A DNA stretch of 64,000 nt from Streptomyces flavidovirens DSM 40150. GTDB taxonomy: Bacteria > Actinomycetota > Actinomycetes > Streptomycetales > Streptomycetaceae. The stretch is from the NCBI RefSeq assembly GCF_000429085.1, contig NZ_AUBE01000001.1:186001-250000 (forward strand), written 5' to 3'. Position 1 is the stretch's first letter. Every line of letters begins with the position of its first letter. Shown piece by piece: positions 37,838 through 45,735 of this stretch. The translations under genes and the position numbers were made by a program. A model generated the notes under the pieces. That model was not told where the DNA came from. It searched no databases and saw only the letters and a program-made list of their open reading frames with translations.

Positions 37838-38650
37838 GTGACAAATGAACCGAGCTCGCTGGACCATCTCTCCACACTGGTGAAGGGCTGGCGCAGACGC
37901 CTCACACGGGATCAGATCCCGGAATTGAGGCAGAGCCGTCAGGGGAGATCAAAGCTGGTCAGCCAGGAGGATATGGCTCAGCTGACCGGTGTCAGTAGCG
38001 TCTGGTACGGGAAGTTCGAGCGGGGCGGAGCGGCGCAGTATTCGGAGGACTTTCTGAACCGGGTCTCCTGTGCTCTGAGACTCGACGAGGCCGAAAGAAA
38101 GCTGCTGTTCCTTCACGCGGTCGGCTGGGAGCCGACGAGCCCGGCGAATTGCCAGGACAGCGGCATCACCGACGGAGTCCGACAACTGCTTGAACTCCAG
38201 CCGTGGCCCGCCTACGCATCCGACACTGCATGGGACGTCATTTACCAGAACCGAGCCTTCAGCGAATGGTTCCCCTGCGGGGTCGCCGGTCAGAACATCG
38301 TCAAGGAGGTGTTCGCCCACGACGCCGACAGACGGATCCGCCTTCACAACTGGGAGCAGGACTGGGCCGGCCCGATGCTGGCCCAGATGCGGATGGCGCA
38401 GGCCCGCCACCCCGAGAACACCCGCCTGAGCACGGTTGTCGAGGAGATCCTCGGAAGCAGCGCATGTGCACGCCGGCTGTGGCGCGAGCACCGGGTCGTC
38501 GAGCATGCCCACGGGAACCGGCGCGGTGTGCTCCTGGCGGGCCAGGAGACGCCGACGACCATCGAGATCGTCATGACCTCCCCGCTGAGCAACGGGGAGC
38601 TGCGGCTGGTCTCGCTCATCCCAGTGCAGCCGCCGGAGGGATCCGGGTAG
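37838..38650 (+). CDS. Helix-turn-helix regulator with MmyB-like ligand-binding domain
   Basis: A 270-residue regulator. An XRE-type HTH lies at about residues 15-75 (LVSQEDMAQLTGVSSVWYGKF). The C-terminal MmyB/MLTR PAS-like domain has QPWPAYASDTAWDVIYQNRA and DRRIRLHNWEQDWAGPML. Such regulators often sit beside short-chain dehydrogenases and are thought to sense small hydrophobic ligands. That fits the fabG/OYE cluster here, toward which this gene is convergent. The GTG at 37838 follows GGGGAAATATCT; an ATG at 37787 is possible. Base composition is more AT-rich than the neighbours. Confidence 0.86.
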   Translation: MTNEPSSLDHLSTLVKGWRRRLTRDQIPELRQSRQGRSKLVSQEDMAQLTGVSSVWYGKFERGGAAQYSEDFLNRVSCALRLDEAERKLLFLHAVGWEPTSPANCQDSGITDGVRQLLELQPWPAYASDTAWDVIYQNRAFSEWFPCGVAGQNIVKEVFAHDADRRIRLHNWEQDWAGPMLAQMRMAQARHPENTRLSTVVEEILGSSACARRLWREHRVVEHAHGNRRGVLLAGQETPTTIEIVMTSPLSNGELRLVSLIPVQPPEGSG

Positions 38651-38660
38651 CAGACGGCAT

Positions 38661-38703
38661 CGACTGGCGTTGCCCCAGGCGACGGCCGGGGCAACGCCGG
38701 TCG
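38661..38703. terminator. Terminator between the MmyB-like gene and nudC
   Basis: A 16-bp stem with one G-T pair (38661-38676 with 38688-38703, core GGCGTTGCCCC/GGGGCAACGCC) and an 11-base loop, between convergent genes. Confidence 0.85.
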
Positions 38704-38724
38704 ACGGGGCAGCACCTTCCGGAT

Positions 38725-39654
38725 TCACCAGGAGGGGGTCTCCGGGAGTGGTTCTCCGTACCAGCGTTCGATCATCGTGCGGGCGATCGACACACCGGAC
38801 GGCAACGCCACCACTCCCTCGACCATCGCCTCCCGCAGCTGGGCCCGGGAGAACCAGCGCGCCTGGGCGATCTCCTTGCCGTCTACCGTGATCCCTGGAT
38901 TCGTGGTCCGCGCGAAGAAGCCGAGCATCAGACTGGCGGGGAACGGCCACGCCTGGCTGCCGGTGTACTCGACCGAGTCCGCCCGGACGCCCACCTCCTC
39001 CAGCACCTCTCGGCGGACTGCCTGCTCCAGTGACTCACCGGGGTCCACGAACCCCGCCAGCACGGACCAACGGCCCACCTCCCACGCCGTGTTCCGGGCC
39101 AGCAGGCAGCGGTCCTCGGTATCGGTGACCAGCATGATCACCGCCGGATCCGTACGCGGGAAGTGCTCCGTCCGGCAGGAGAGACAGCGCCTCATATGCC
39201 CGCCGAAGGCGACTTCGGTGGGATTCGCGCAACGAGGGCAGAAGGGGTGGGTCCGGTGCCAGGCGTCCAGAGCCACGGCGTGGACCAGCAGCCCGACGTC
39301 TCGGGCCGTCAGAAGCGTCCCGATCTCGCGGAGCCCGGACTCGCGTGCTCCGGGGGTCCGGTAGGGCTGCAGGTCGGGCACCGAGACGGCGAAGTAGTCC
39401 ACCCCCGCGGTGTCCGAGCCGAGGAAGTACCGCATCCCGTCGGGTGCCGACGAGGCCGGCAGCAGGACGATCCCGACCTGCCCGGTTCCATCTGCGGCCA
39501 CCAGGGTGCGGTCCTGAGCCACCAGTACCGCCCGGGTACTCTCCCGGAGCCAGGCCGCACTCAGCCAGGTCTCGTCCGTCCGGTGCTCCCCGGCGCGGTC
39601 CACCGCGGCCCGGGACAGGGCCGACTCCGGCATTTCGGCGGCTGCGGTCCGCAC
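38725..39654 (-). CDS. nudC: NADH pyrophosphatase NudC-like
   Basis: A 309-residue NUDIX enzyme. The zinc ribbon is FCPRCANP with RCLSCRTEHFPR, the box is GFVDPGESLEQAVRREVLEEVG split by Cys-free sequence, and the NudC hallmark SQAWPFPASLM is present. NudC cleaves NAD(H) to NMN(H) and AMP and can decap NAD-capped RNA. It is the last gene of the leftward island operon; its GTG shares one base with the upstream TAG stop. Confidence 0.92.
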   Translation of the reverse strand: MRTAAAEMPESALSRAAVDRAGEHRTDETWLSAAWLRESTRAVLVAQDRTLVAADGTGQVGIVLLPASSAPDGMRYFLGSDTAGVDYFAVSVPDLQPYRTPGARESGLREIGTLLTARDVGLLVHAVALDAWHRTHPFCPRCANPTEVAFGGHMRRCLSCRTEHFPRTDPAVIMLVTDTEDRCLLARNTAWEVGRWSVLAGFVDPGESLEQAVRREVLEEVGVRADSVEYTGSQAWPFPASLMLGFFARTTNPGITVDGKEIAQARWFSRAQLREAMVEGVVALPSGVSIARTMIERWYGEPLPETPSW

Positions 39655-40364
39655 TAGGACTCGGTCCCCGAAGCAAGTACCCCCACCGTGAGTTCAGCCA
39701 CCCGTGCCGCGGAGGCAGGGTTCTGACCGGTCACCAGGCGGCTGTCCGCCACGGTGTGCTCGGCCCACATCGGACCGGTGCGGACCTTGGCCCCACGCTC
39801 CGTCAGCCGCGTCTGCAGGAGGAACGGAACCACCTCGGCCAGCTCCATGGACTCCTCCTCGTCGTTGGTGAAGACCGCGACCTCCTTGCCGTCGACCAGA
39901 TACGTCCCGTCGGACAGCCGCAGGTTCACCAGCGCCGACAGGCCGTGGCAGACCGCCGCCACCACACCGCCCCGCTCGTACACCGCTGCCGCGAAGGCGG
40001 TCAGCTCGGTGGCATCCGGGAAGTCCCACATGGTCCCGTGTCCGCCGACGAAGTACACAGCGGCGTAGTCCGCAGGATCGAGCCGGTCCGCAGTGGGCGT
40101 GTCGGCGAGCTTCGCGGCCACCGCCGGATCGGCAAGGAACCGGGCCGAGTCCTCATCATCGGGTGCGACACCGTCCAACGGCGGCGAACCGCCGCGCACG
40201 GAGACGAAGCCGACCTGGTACCCGGCCTTCGTGAACACCTCGTAGGGGTGCGCCGCCTCAGGCACGTAGAACCCGGTGCTGCGGCCCGTGTCTCCCAGCT
40301 CACCATGGCTGGTGAGCGCGAGAAGGACCTTCGCGGAAGCGGGAGTGGAAGAAGACGTGGACAT
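39654..40364 (-). CDS. DJ-1/PfpI (Hsp31-like) family protein, possible glutathione-independent glyoxalase
   Basis: A 236-residue type 1 glutamine amidotransferase-like protein: ALTSHGELGDTGRSTGFYVP at the N-terminus, YFVGGHGTMWDFPD and the nucleophile elbow AVCHGLSALVN (Cys followed by His). The Glu in GFYVPEAAHPYEVF is in the position used by Hsp31-type glyoxalase III. Hsp31/HchA members convert methylglyoxal to lactate, a fitting activity for the product of mgsA, whose stop lies 3 bp upstream. GAGAGG precedes the ATG. Confidence 0.88.
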   Translation of the reverse strand: MSTSSSTPASAKVLLALTSHGELGDTGRSTGFYVPEAAHPYEVFTKAGYQVGFVSVRGGSPPLDGVAPDDEDSARFLADPAVAAKLADTPTADRLDPADYAAVYFVGGHGTMWDFPDATELTAFAAAVYERGGVVAAVCHGLSALVNLRLSDGTYLVDGKEVAVFTNDEEESMELAEVVPFLLQTRLTERGAKVRTGPMWAEHTVADSRLVTGQNPASAARVAELTVGVLASGTES

Positions 40365-40367
40365 GGC

Positions 40368-40985
40368 CTACCTCTCGGAGGGGACGGTGGGGGTGCGGCC
40401 GGAGCGCTGTGCGCCCCATGGGCCACGCCGTGGAGCCGAAGGAGGCGAGGACGTGTCGGCCCACCGGGAGGCCGGGGACCGCCGCGAGGTCGTCGGTGCA
40501 GCCGAGGACCGCGAGGAGGCAGCGGGGCTCCCCGCCGGCGTCCGCCGACGGATGGCATCGGACCGCACCGACGGCGTCCGCCGGCGACCGGCAGTGGCAA
40601 CGGAGCCCTCCGGTCGGCCGTTCGCGTCCGGTGACCGCAGGACGCGGTCCGCGCTGGCCGGGTTCAGTGCCATCGGGATGTCCTGCAGGACCGCCAGCCG
40701 CATGAGCGCCTGCACATCGGGGCTGTGCGGGTGTAGCCCCATCGGGTCCCAGAAGAAGATCATCAGGTCCACCCGTTGATCGACGATCATGGCGCCGATC
40801 TGTTGGTCCCCGCCGAGCGGACCGCTGGCCACCTGTTGGACGGCCAGCCCGAACCGCTCTGCCAGCAAGGCGCCGGTGGACTCGGTCGCCACCAGCTCGT
40901 GCTGGGCGAGTTCGCGGTACTGACGGCCGACCCAGTCGACCATCACCGTCTTCATGCCGTCATGGGCTATCAGTGCGATGCGCAT
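40368..40985 (-). CDS. mgsA: Methylglyoxal synthase-like protein with unusual C-terminal extension
   Basis: A 205-residue protein. Its first 125 residues follow methylglyoxal synthase: IALIAHDGMK (His), ESTGALLAERFG (phosphate-binding), SGPLGGDQQIGA (catalytic Asp), LMIFFWDPMGLHPHSPDV (Asp/His). The reaction is DHAP to methylglyoxal plus phosphate. After VLRSP the sequence turns into an Arg/Ser/Pro-rich tail of about 75 residues instead of the usual 20-residue end, perhaps a frameshift or a true extension. The ATG at 40985 follows GGGGGTAAGTGAC. An in-frame GTG at 41045 would add 20 residues. Confidence 0.87.
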   Translation of the reverse strand: MRIALIAHDGMKTVMVDWVGRQYRELAQHELVATESTGALLAERFGLAVQQVASGPLGGDQQIGAMIVDQRVDLMIFFWDPMGLHPHSPDVQALMRLAVLQDIPMALNPASADRVLRSPDANGRPEGSVATAGRRRTPSVRSDAIRRRTPAGSPAASSRSSAAPTTSRRSPASRWADTSSPPSAPRRGPWGAQRSGRTPTVPSER

Positions 40986-41103
40986 GTCACTTACCCCCGT
41001 TGTGAAGTCGGCGCTGTGCGCCGCGACCGTGTCCGTTGTCGTCACAGCCCCGACGAGTAATCGCCGTGGTCATCGGTACTCCGTCTGCTGCGGCGCCCAC
41101 CGC

Positions 41104-42198
41104 CTACACCGCGTAGCCGTACGGGTTGGGCCAGTGCGGCTCGCCGCCGAGCTTGGCCGCGGCGTACTGCGGCCAGTACGGGTTGCGCAGCAGTTCGCGG
41201 CCGAGCAGCACGACGTCGGCCCTGCCCTGCTCCAGGATCTCCTCGGCCTGCCACGGCTCGGTGATCTTGCCGACCGCGCCGACCGGCATTGAGGTCTTGT
41301 CGCGCACCTGCTCCGCCAACGGGACCTGGTAGCCGGGGCCCACCGGGATCCGGGCGTCTGGGGCGATGCCCCCGCTGGACACGTCGAGCAGGTCGATGCC
41401 GTGCTCCATCAGCTTCCTCGCCAGCCGCACGGTGTCCTCTCCGGTCCAGCCCTCACGGTCGTCCCGGGTGTCCTCGCTCAGCCAGTCTGTGGCCGACGTG
41501 CGGAAGAACATTGGGAGGTCATCCGGCCAGACCTCGCCCACCGCGTCCACGATCTCCAGAGCCAGCCGGATGCGGTTCTCGAAGGAACCGCCGTAAGCGT
41601 CCGTCCGCTTGTTGCTGTACGGAGAGAGGAACGAGTTGATCAGGAAGCCGTGTGCCCCGTGTACCTCGACGGCCTGGAAACCAGCCCGCAGCGCCCGCCT
41701 GGCGGCGCCTGCGAAGTCCTTGACAATTCCACCGATCTCACGAACCGTCAGCTCGGTCGGCGTCGGATAGTCGCCGAACGGTACCGTGCTCGGCCCCACC
41801 GTCTGCCATCCTCCGTCGGCCGGGGCGACCGGCTTCCCGCCGCGGAAGGGCGCCGCCGTCGACGCCTTGCGCCCTGCATGGGCCAGCTGGATCGCCGGAA
41901 CGGTGCCGTGCTCCAGCAGAGAGTCGTTGATCTTCCGGAACGCGTCCTGCTGGCGATCGTTCCACAGTCCGAGACAGCCGGGAGTGATCCGGCCCTCCGG
42001 GTTGACCGCAGTGGCCTCGACCATGATCAGGCCGACCCCGCCCACCGCACGAGTGGTCAGGTGCGTGACGTGCCAGTCGTTGGGTACGCCGAGCTCAGGG
42101 CCGCTGGATGCCGCCGAGTACTGACACATGGGGGCCATCCACACACGGTTGGGGATGGTCAGATCGCGAAGTCTGATGGGCTCGAAGAGTTTGCTCAT
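41104..42198 (-). CDS. Old yellow enzyme family NADH:flavin oxidoreductase (YqjM/NamA-like)
   Basis: A 364-residue FMN-dependent ene-reductase: FEPIRLRDLTIPNRVWMAPM, CQYSA (the active-site Cys of the YqjM class), QLAHAGRKAS (substrate His), HGAHGFLINSFLSPYSNKRT and the C-terminal FMN-phosphate motif ADVVLLGRELLRNPYWP. It reduces activated C=C bonds such as those of enals and enones using NAD(P)H. It lies between fabG (55 bp upstream) and mgsA (118 bp downstream). Confidence 0.93.
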   Translation of the reverse strand: MSKLFEPIRLRDLTIPNRVWMAPMCQYSAASSGPELGVPNDWHVTHLTTRAVGGVGLIMVEATAVNPEGRITPGCLGLWNDRQQDAFRKINDSLLEHGTVPAIQLAHAGRKASTAAPFRGGKPVAPADGGWQTVGPSTVPFGDYPTPTELTVREIGGIVKDFAGAARRALRAGFQAVEVHGAHGFLINSFLSPYSNKRTDAYGGSFENRIRLALEIVDAVGEVWPDDLPMFFRTSATDWLSEDTRDDREGWTGEDTVRLARKLMEHGIDLLDVSSGGIAPDARIPVGPGYQVPLAEQVRDKTSMPVGAVGKITEPWQAEEILEQGRADVVLLGRELLRNPYWPQYAAAKLGGEPHWPNPYGYAV

Positions 42199-42253
42199 GT
42201 CTGGTTTCCTTGGAGTGGCGCTGAACGAGATCTGAAGGCGACCGGGCCGGGGC

Positions 42254-42958
42254 TCAATGCCCCATGCCGAGGCCGCCGTCGACGGGAATGACCGCGCCGG
42301 TGATGTAGGCGGCTTCCGGTGAGGCGATGAACCGTACGACCGGGGCGATCTCGCCCGGCTCCGCCATCCGTCGCAGTGGGACGTGCGCACAGATCTCGTC
42401 CCTGCGCTCCTGGGGGAGCACGGCTGTCATGTCTGTCGCCACGATGCCCGGCGCCACGATGTTCACCGTGATTCCGCGACTGCCCAACTCCCGCGCCAGC
42501 GAACGGCCAAAACCGATCAGCCCCGCTTTGGCCGCCGCATAGTTGCACTGACCTGCCTCCCCCGACAGGCCCACCACCGACGAGATCAACACGATCCGCC
42601 CCGACCTGGCCCTCAGCATCCCTCGGCCGGCGCGCTTGACGACCCTGAAGACTCCGCCGAGGTTGGTCTCCAACACGGCACCGAAGTCGTCTTCGTCCAT
42701 CCTGAGCAGCAGCCTGTCTCGGGTGATCCCGGCATTGGCCACCACCACCTCGACCGGCCCGTGCTCCGCCTCCACCTCGGTAAAGGCGTGTTCCACGTCC
42801 GCCGCCGACGTCACATCGCAGCGGACCCCGAAAAGGCCCTCCGGCGGTTCGCCCGAGCGGTACGTGATGGCAACCCGGTCACCGGCCGCGGCGAACTCGC
42901 GGGCGATCGACAGCCCGATTCCCCGATTCCCGCCGGTGATGAGAACTGAACGTCCCAC
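42254..42958 (-). CDS. fabG: 3-oxoacyl-ACP reductase FabG-like short-chain dehydrogenase
   Basis: A 234-residue SDR: LITGGNRGIGLSIAREF (NADP-binding TGxxxGIG), ANAG, catalytic ISSVVGLSGEAGQCNYAAAK (Ser, Tyr, Lys) and the C-terminal PVDGGLGMGH. It strongly resembles the Streptomyces housekeeping FabG (SCO1815, 234 aa from memory), so this looks like an extra copy. The GTG at 42958 has AAGGAG seven bases upstream; an ATG at 42991 with its own GGGGGAG would add 11 residues. It is the first gene of the leftward island operon. Confidence 0.9.
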   Translation of the reverse strand: MGRSVLITGGNRGIGLSIAREFAAAGDRVAITYRSGEPPEGLFGVRCDVTSAADVEHAFTEVEAEHGPVEVVVANAGITRDRLLLRMDEDDFGAVLETNLGGVFRVVKRAGRGMLRARSGRIVLISSVVGLSGEAGQCNYAAAKAGLIGFGRSLARELGSRGITVNIVAPGIVATDMTAVLPQERRDEICAHVPLRRMAEPGEIAPVVRFIASPEAAYITGAVIPVDGGLGMGH

Positions 42959-43292
42959 AGACTTCTCCTTGCTGTCGCGCGCGGCAGCCATCCATTCGGA
43001 TGCTCCCCCGTTGGCGCCGACAGATCAGAGAGTAGAAACAAAGATCAATAACTCGCACTTCCGAAAGTCCTGGTTGTCTATCGGGCCTGGTAGAAGTTCA
43101 TTTGGCTGGACAGAGAGGCGAGTTGACAACCCCGGCGGTGGTCTCTTTCACTGGCCTCCTGATTCCGGGGGCGCATGAACCGCGATGACAGTGCCGCGCT
43201 TCAGCCGATTGACCTTCCCGAGGTACGCATCGCCCCGAATTCGGCAGGGCGTATCACGGATGACTACACAGCACGACCAAAGGAACAGCGAT
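42959..43292. promoter_or_regulatory. Divergent fabG / galE promoter region of the island
   Basis: 334 bp. A consensus -35 TTGACA is at 43123-43128 on the galE side. GGTTGTC (43072-43078) and GACAACC (43125-43131) form a spaced inverted repeat that overlaps it and could be operator half-sites. The AAAGGA before galE is at about 43279. Confidence 0.5.
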
Positions 43293-44279
43293 ATGAAGTT
43301 CTGGCTCGTCGCAGGCGGCGCCGGCTACATCGGTGGACACGTCGTGAAGGCAATGCACGACGCCGGAGAGCACGTGCTCGTCGTGGATGATCTCTCCACC
43401 GGTGCGAGGTCCAATGTGCCCGAGGGAGTTCCCCTTGTCATCGCCGACGTTCGCGATGAACGGGCCTTGGACCGGGTTTTCCAGGCATACCAGGTGGAAG
43501 GCGTCGTCAACCTGGTAGCTCGCACACAGGTCGGCGAATCCGTCGAACTCCCCTTGGCTCACTACCACCAGAACGTCGAGGGTTTCCGCGTTCTGCTGTC
43601 CGCGATGAACACCGCCGGGGTGCGGAAGCTGGTGTACTCCTCCAGCGCCTCCGTCTACGGGATGCCGGATGTGGACCTGGTCACCGAGGAAACCCCGTGT
43701 GCACCGATGAGCCCGTACGGCCAGACCAAGCTCATCGGCGAATGGCTCGGCATGGCGGCCCATCAGGCTTACGGCGTGGACGTGATCAACCTGCGCTACT
43801 TCAACGTCGCCGGGGCCGCTACCCCGGCCATGGCCGACAAGCGCGTGCTGAACCTCGTCCCGATGGTCTTCGAGAAGCTCACCGCCGGTGAGGCGCCCCA
43901 GATCTTCGGCGACGACTACGCCACGCCGGACGGCACCTGCGTGCGTGACTACATCCATGTGGTCGACATCGCCTCCGCACACCTGGCCGCCACCCGCTAC
44001 CTGCGCGAGCACGACGGCGTCGCACGGACCTTCAACGTCGGCCAGGGCGAGGGCCTTTCGGTGCGTGAACTGATCGAGGTCGTTACCACGGTGACCGGCC
44101 ACGGGATCGAGCCGGTCGTGGTCGACCGGCGCCCGGGAGACCCGGCGAAGGTCGTCGCGGACGCCACTCCCGTCAAGCAGCACCTGGGCTGGTCCGCCCG
44201 GTACAGCGTGACCGACATGGTCTCCTCAGCCTGGGAAGGCTGGTGCCTGCGCCACCCCGAGGCGCGCAGGACCGCCTGA
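43293..44279 (+). CDS. galE: UDP-glucose 4-epimerase-like NAD-dependent epimerase
   Basis: A 328-residue extended SDR: VAGGAGYIGGHVV (NAD-binding), SSSASVYGMP (catalytic Ser), SPYGQTK (Tyr and Lys), LRYFNVAGA and DGTCVRDYIHVVDIASAH, all standard for GalE. It interconverts UDP-glucose and UDP-galactose or related UDP-sugars. The ATG at 43293 has AAAGGA upstream. It is divergent from the fabG operon and near the right end of the island; the chromosomal galE would be elsewhere, so this is probably an extra or specialised copy. Confidence 0.92.
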   Translation: MKFWLVAGGAGYIGGHVVKAMHDAGEHVLVVDDLSTGARSNVPEGVPLVIADVRDERALDRVFQAYQVEGVVNLVARTQVGESVELPLAHYHQNVEGFRVLLSAMNTAGVRKLVYSSSASVYGMPDVDLVTEETPCAPMSPYGQTKLIGEWLGMAAHQAYGVDVINLRYFNVAGAATPAMADKRVLNLVPMVFEKLTAGEAPQIFGDDYATPDGTCVRDYIHVVDIASAHLAATRYLREHDGVARTFNVGQGEGLSVRELIEVVTTVTGHGIEPVVVDRRPGDPAKVVADATPVKQHLGWSARYSVTDMVSSAWEGWCLRHPEARRTA

Positions 44280-44479
44280 CCGTTTTCCGTACGCATGCTC
44301 TACGGGTCGAGCGGGGCCAAGGGGATGCGAACGAGGGTGCCGTCGTATGAGCACAGGGGCCACATCGACTTCAGAGCCGGTGGCTGCCGGCCAGCGGCCC
44401 GTACGTCTTTTCTGCAGCGCCAGGGGCCAGCGGGCGAACAACGCGGCCTCACAGTGGACGCCTGGATCCCCGCCTCGCG
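44280..44479. other. Island segment without a supported gene
   Basis: 200 bp between galE and the truncated secreted-protein gene. Several short frames are open but none has a ribosome-binding site or a recognisable product. Confidence 0.45.
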
Positions 44480-45097
44480 ATAGGCGCCGCACTGCTCCTG
44501 GTTGCCGAAGTCGCGTTAGTCACCGGCACTCAGGCAGCCGCCGCACACCCGAGCCCACGAAAAAACCGTCACTGCGACCCAGCCCACCCGGGCGGACCTC
44601 CTCAAGTCCGACATGGCATGGGCCCACAAACACGCCAAGGGATCCAAGGCGTGGGCGATCGTCGAGGCTAAGCGCACGGGTAAAAAGGTGGTGGCCACCG
44701 ACGAAACAAGCGCCACCATCTACACCGTCGCCAACCCTGACGGCACCCTGACCACGGAACTGACCTCCGGCCCCGAACGGGTCTGGCGCGGCGGCAAGTG
44801 GCACAAGGTCGACATCTCCCTCGCCGCCGGCGCGGACGGAATAGTCACGGCGAAGAATCGCCCCAACGGTCTGCGCCTGTCGGGCAAGAGCGGCGGCCCC
44901 GCGCCCCTCTCGCTCCTGGGCGCGAAGGACGCCCCCGCACGGGACTTGGTCACACTGGGATCCGGCGACGACAAGGTGACCCTGCAATGGAAGGGCGGAT
45001 TTCCCACCCCTGTCCTCGACGGCACCCGGGCCCGGTACAAAAACGCGGTGCCCGGCGCGGACGTCGCAGGCGTCGATCTTGCACGAACCTCATTCTG
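44480..45097 (+). pseudogene. Truncated and frameshifted gene for a large secreted protein (N-terminal part only)
   Basis: A signal-peptide-like segment (IGAALLLVAEVALVTGTQAA) is readable from 44480. The mature part (KTVTATQPTRADLLKSDMAW and onward) is in a different frame, so there is a shift at about 44530-44560. The region to PGADVAGVDLA resembles the N-terminus of Streptomyces secreted LamG/DNRLRE/RHS-like polymorphic proteins (WHKVDISLAAGADG, LQWKGGFPTPVLDG). It stops exactly where the tRNA-derived repeat begins, so the gene was cut by the recombination. The family assignment is from memory. Confidence 0.68.
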
Positions 45098-45137
45098 GAC
45101 GAAGAGGTCGTGGGTTCAAATCCCGCCACCCCGACAG
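45097..45137 (+). repeat. attR: second copy of the 41-bp tRNA-Pro repeat
   Basis: Identical to 36916-36956. The 5' half of the tRNA is missing (the preceding bases CACGAACCTCATTCT do not fold with it), so this is not a second tRNA gene but the distal attachment site. Confidence 0.92.
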
Positions 45138-45143
45138 CTGGTC

Positions 45144-45176
45144 AGAGGGCAGTTACTTATTCAGTAACTGCCCTCT
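45144..45176 (+). terminator. Hairpin just right of attR, probably the original tRNA-Pro terminator
   Basis: AGAGGGCAGTTAC (45144-45156) pairs perfectly with GTAACTGCCCTCT (45164-45176), followed by TT. In an empty site it would lie 7 bases after the repeat, where a tRNA terminator belongs. Confidence 0.8.
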
Positions 45177-45280
45177 TTCGCGTTCCCAGGAGCCGGACGG
45201 GGGGCCGCTGGGAGTGGATCAAGCTGCCGCGTCGCGCTCCTTGGCAGGGTTCTGAACGCCGGCGGCGGCTCGCTTCCTGC

Positions 45281-45649
45281 TTACTCCTGGAGGACGGACA
45301 GCACGTTTCCGGCGGGGTCGGTGAACCAGGCGATCAGCGGGCCGCCGCCGCGGAAGATGCCCTTGTCGTCCGCTTTGAGGTGGTCATAACGCTCGAAGCG
45401 CACGCCCCTCCTGCTCAGCTCGTCCACCGCCGCCTCGATGTCGTCGACGGGGAAGTTGAGAATCGTGTACGTCGCCGGGGTGTGGTCGGGCTTGGGGTAG
45501 ACCAGGATGTCCCGGTCACCCGCGATGTGCAGGGTCAGCATGCCGTTCTGCTCGGACACCCGGAGTCCGAGTGTCTCGCCGTAGAACTTCCTGGCCGCGT
45601 CGATGTCGTCCACCGAGAAGCCGCTGTACGCCTTCGTCGTACCGAACAT
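45281..45649 (-). CDS. VOC (glyoxalase/bleomycin-resistance fold) family protein
   Basis: A 122-residue protein with two beta-alpha-beta-beta-beta units: [20 protein letters not shown] and the C-terminal [20 protein letters not shown]. The Glu/His metal ligands of glyoxalase I are not all evident, so the activity is open. The ATG follows GGGAGG. It lies just outside the island and reads toward it. Confidence 0.9.
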   Translation of the reverse strand: MFGTTKAYSGFSVDDIDAARKFYGETLGLRVSEQNGMLTLHIAGDRDILVYPKPDHTPATYTILNFPVDDIEAAVDELSRRGVRFERYDHLKADDKGIFRGGGPLIAWFTDPAGNVLSVLQE

Positions 45650-45735
45650 GATCGCCTCCCAGGGCGTGGGTTTTAACTGTAGGACCGGCAGGCGGCCGGA
45701 AACTCATCGGTCGTACGACGAAGCAGAATGGGGGG

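Larger units (their letters stand above)
36916..45137. mobile_element. Candidate genomic island integrated at tRNA-Pro
   Basis: About 8.2 kb bounded by identical 41-bp repeats of the tRNA-Pro 3' end. The cargo includes a transposase relic, an MmyB-like regulator, a five-gene leftward oxidoreductase/methylglyoxal set and a galE-like gene. Its right end cuts a secreted-protein gene. No intact integrase remains. GC content looks lower in places (for example 37750-38160). The flanking genes on either side belong to the conserved Streptomyces backbone. Confidence 0.85.

Noticed and set aside
44347..44751. A 134-codon frame starting MSTGATSTSEPVAAG
   Set aside because: It overlaps the better-supported remnant of the secreted-protein gene and becomes Arg/Pro/Ser noise.
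45083..45137. A possible second tRNA-Pro gene
   Set aside because: Only the 3' half of the tRNA is present; the upstream bases cannot form the acceptor, D arm or anticodon loop.
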